A DNA stretch of 64,000 nt from the NCBI GenBank assembly GCA_031213475.1, contig JARUPZ010000007.1, positions 4,211,586-4,275,585 of the forward strand. Reading direction: 5' to 3'. Each line of letters opens with the position of its first letter. Within the stretch, counting starts at the first letter, position 1. This stretch comes from Nereocystis luetkeana. Lineage: Eukaryota; Sar; Phaeophyceae; Laminariales; Laminariaceae. The position numbers were made by a program, and so were the translations under genes. Below the pieces are notes generated by a model, which had not been told where the DNA came from, did no database searches, and saw only the letters and a list, made by a program, of their open reading frames with translations. Of this stretch, positions 63,820-64,000 are shown one piece after another.

Positions 63820-64000
63820 CTACGAAGGGTGATGACCGGCGGCGGGTAAATCGGCAAGAGTCAACAAGGGTGCTGGCCATGTGTGTGTGACTATTTATCG
63901 TGCGCACGTACTGCTTGCTGTGTGGTTGTTGGAAAAACAACTAGGCGGCGCCTGAATTTACCGTTGAACGGTCAGAGCCGGTCTGGCCTGCCGGTCGACC

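Noticed and set aside
1..64000. CRISPR arrays, operons or prokaryotic mobile systems
   Set aside because: The window is eukaryotic with spliceosomal introns. The repeats are interspersed or tandem, with no regular spacers.

Overview
This is a nuclear genome window from a eukaryote. Its coding sequence is split by spliceosomal introns (GT..AG, many GTGAGT/GTAAGT donors), introns run up to about 10.5 kb, and tRNA-derived SINEs, a LINE and palindromic MITE-like elements fill the non-coding DNA. The proteins I can identify look plant/alga/protist-like: a plant-type M3 oligopeptidase, a GCK-III Ste20 kinase and a signal-peptide-peptidase C-terminus with the plant-like FQAAQPAL block. With the intermediate GC content and the C/G homopolymer and CAG tracts, my best guess is a photosynthetic stramenopile, possibly a brown alga. 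That is inference from style, not a search result.

Layout. 1-3.3 kb: repeat-rich, no confident gene. 3.35-6.9 kb (minus): a low-complexity Ala/Ser/Thr-rich protein of unknown function with internal repeats and a basic/Gln-rich helical tail; upstream exons are only partly resolved. 7-20 kb: mostly repeats (three copies of a ~650 bp element, one followed by a TTAA-flanked MITE), a zinc-finger-like fragment and one possible first exon behind a TATA box.

21.46-47.60 kb (minus): a GCK-III/Ste20 protein kinase gene reconstructed in ten exons. All nine junctions keep the frame (3984 nt, 1327 aa). Introns 1 and 2 (10.5 and 4.5 kb) are crowded with MITEs, SINEs and an apparently intact LINE lying antisense to the kinase.

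47.6-57.6 kb: no confident gene; SINEs, MITEs and duplicated blocks with nested insertions. 57.6-58.7 kb (plus): C-terminal exons of a signal peptide peptidase homologue with an in-frame stop and no visible catalytic exons, so probably a pseudogene. 60.24-63.82 kb (minus): the last five exons of an M3-family oligopeptidase, including the HEFGH zinc site; its 5' part lies beyond the window or in an exon I could not define.

The genes show no functional linkage. The most unusual content is the repeat landscape: a TTAA-flanked palindromic MITE family, a second MITE family with ACGGGGGACC termini, mosaic and nested SINEs, dispersed elements that keep short reading frames, and an abundant palindromic 9-mer TACCWGGTA that no feature explains.
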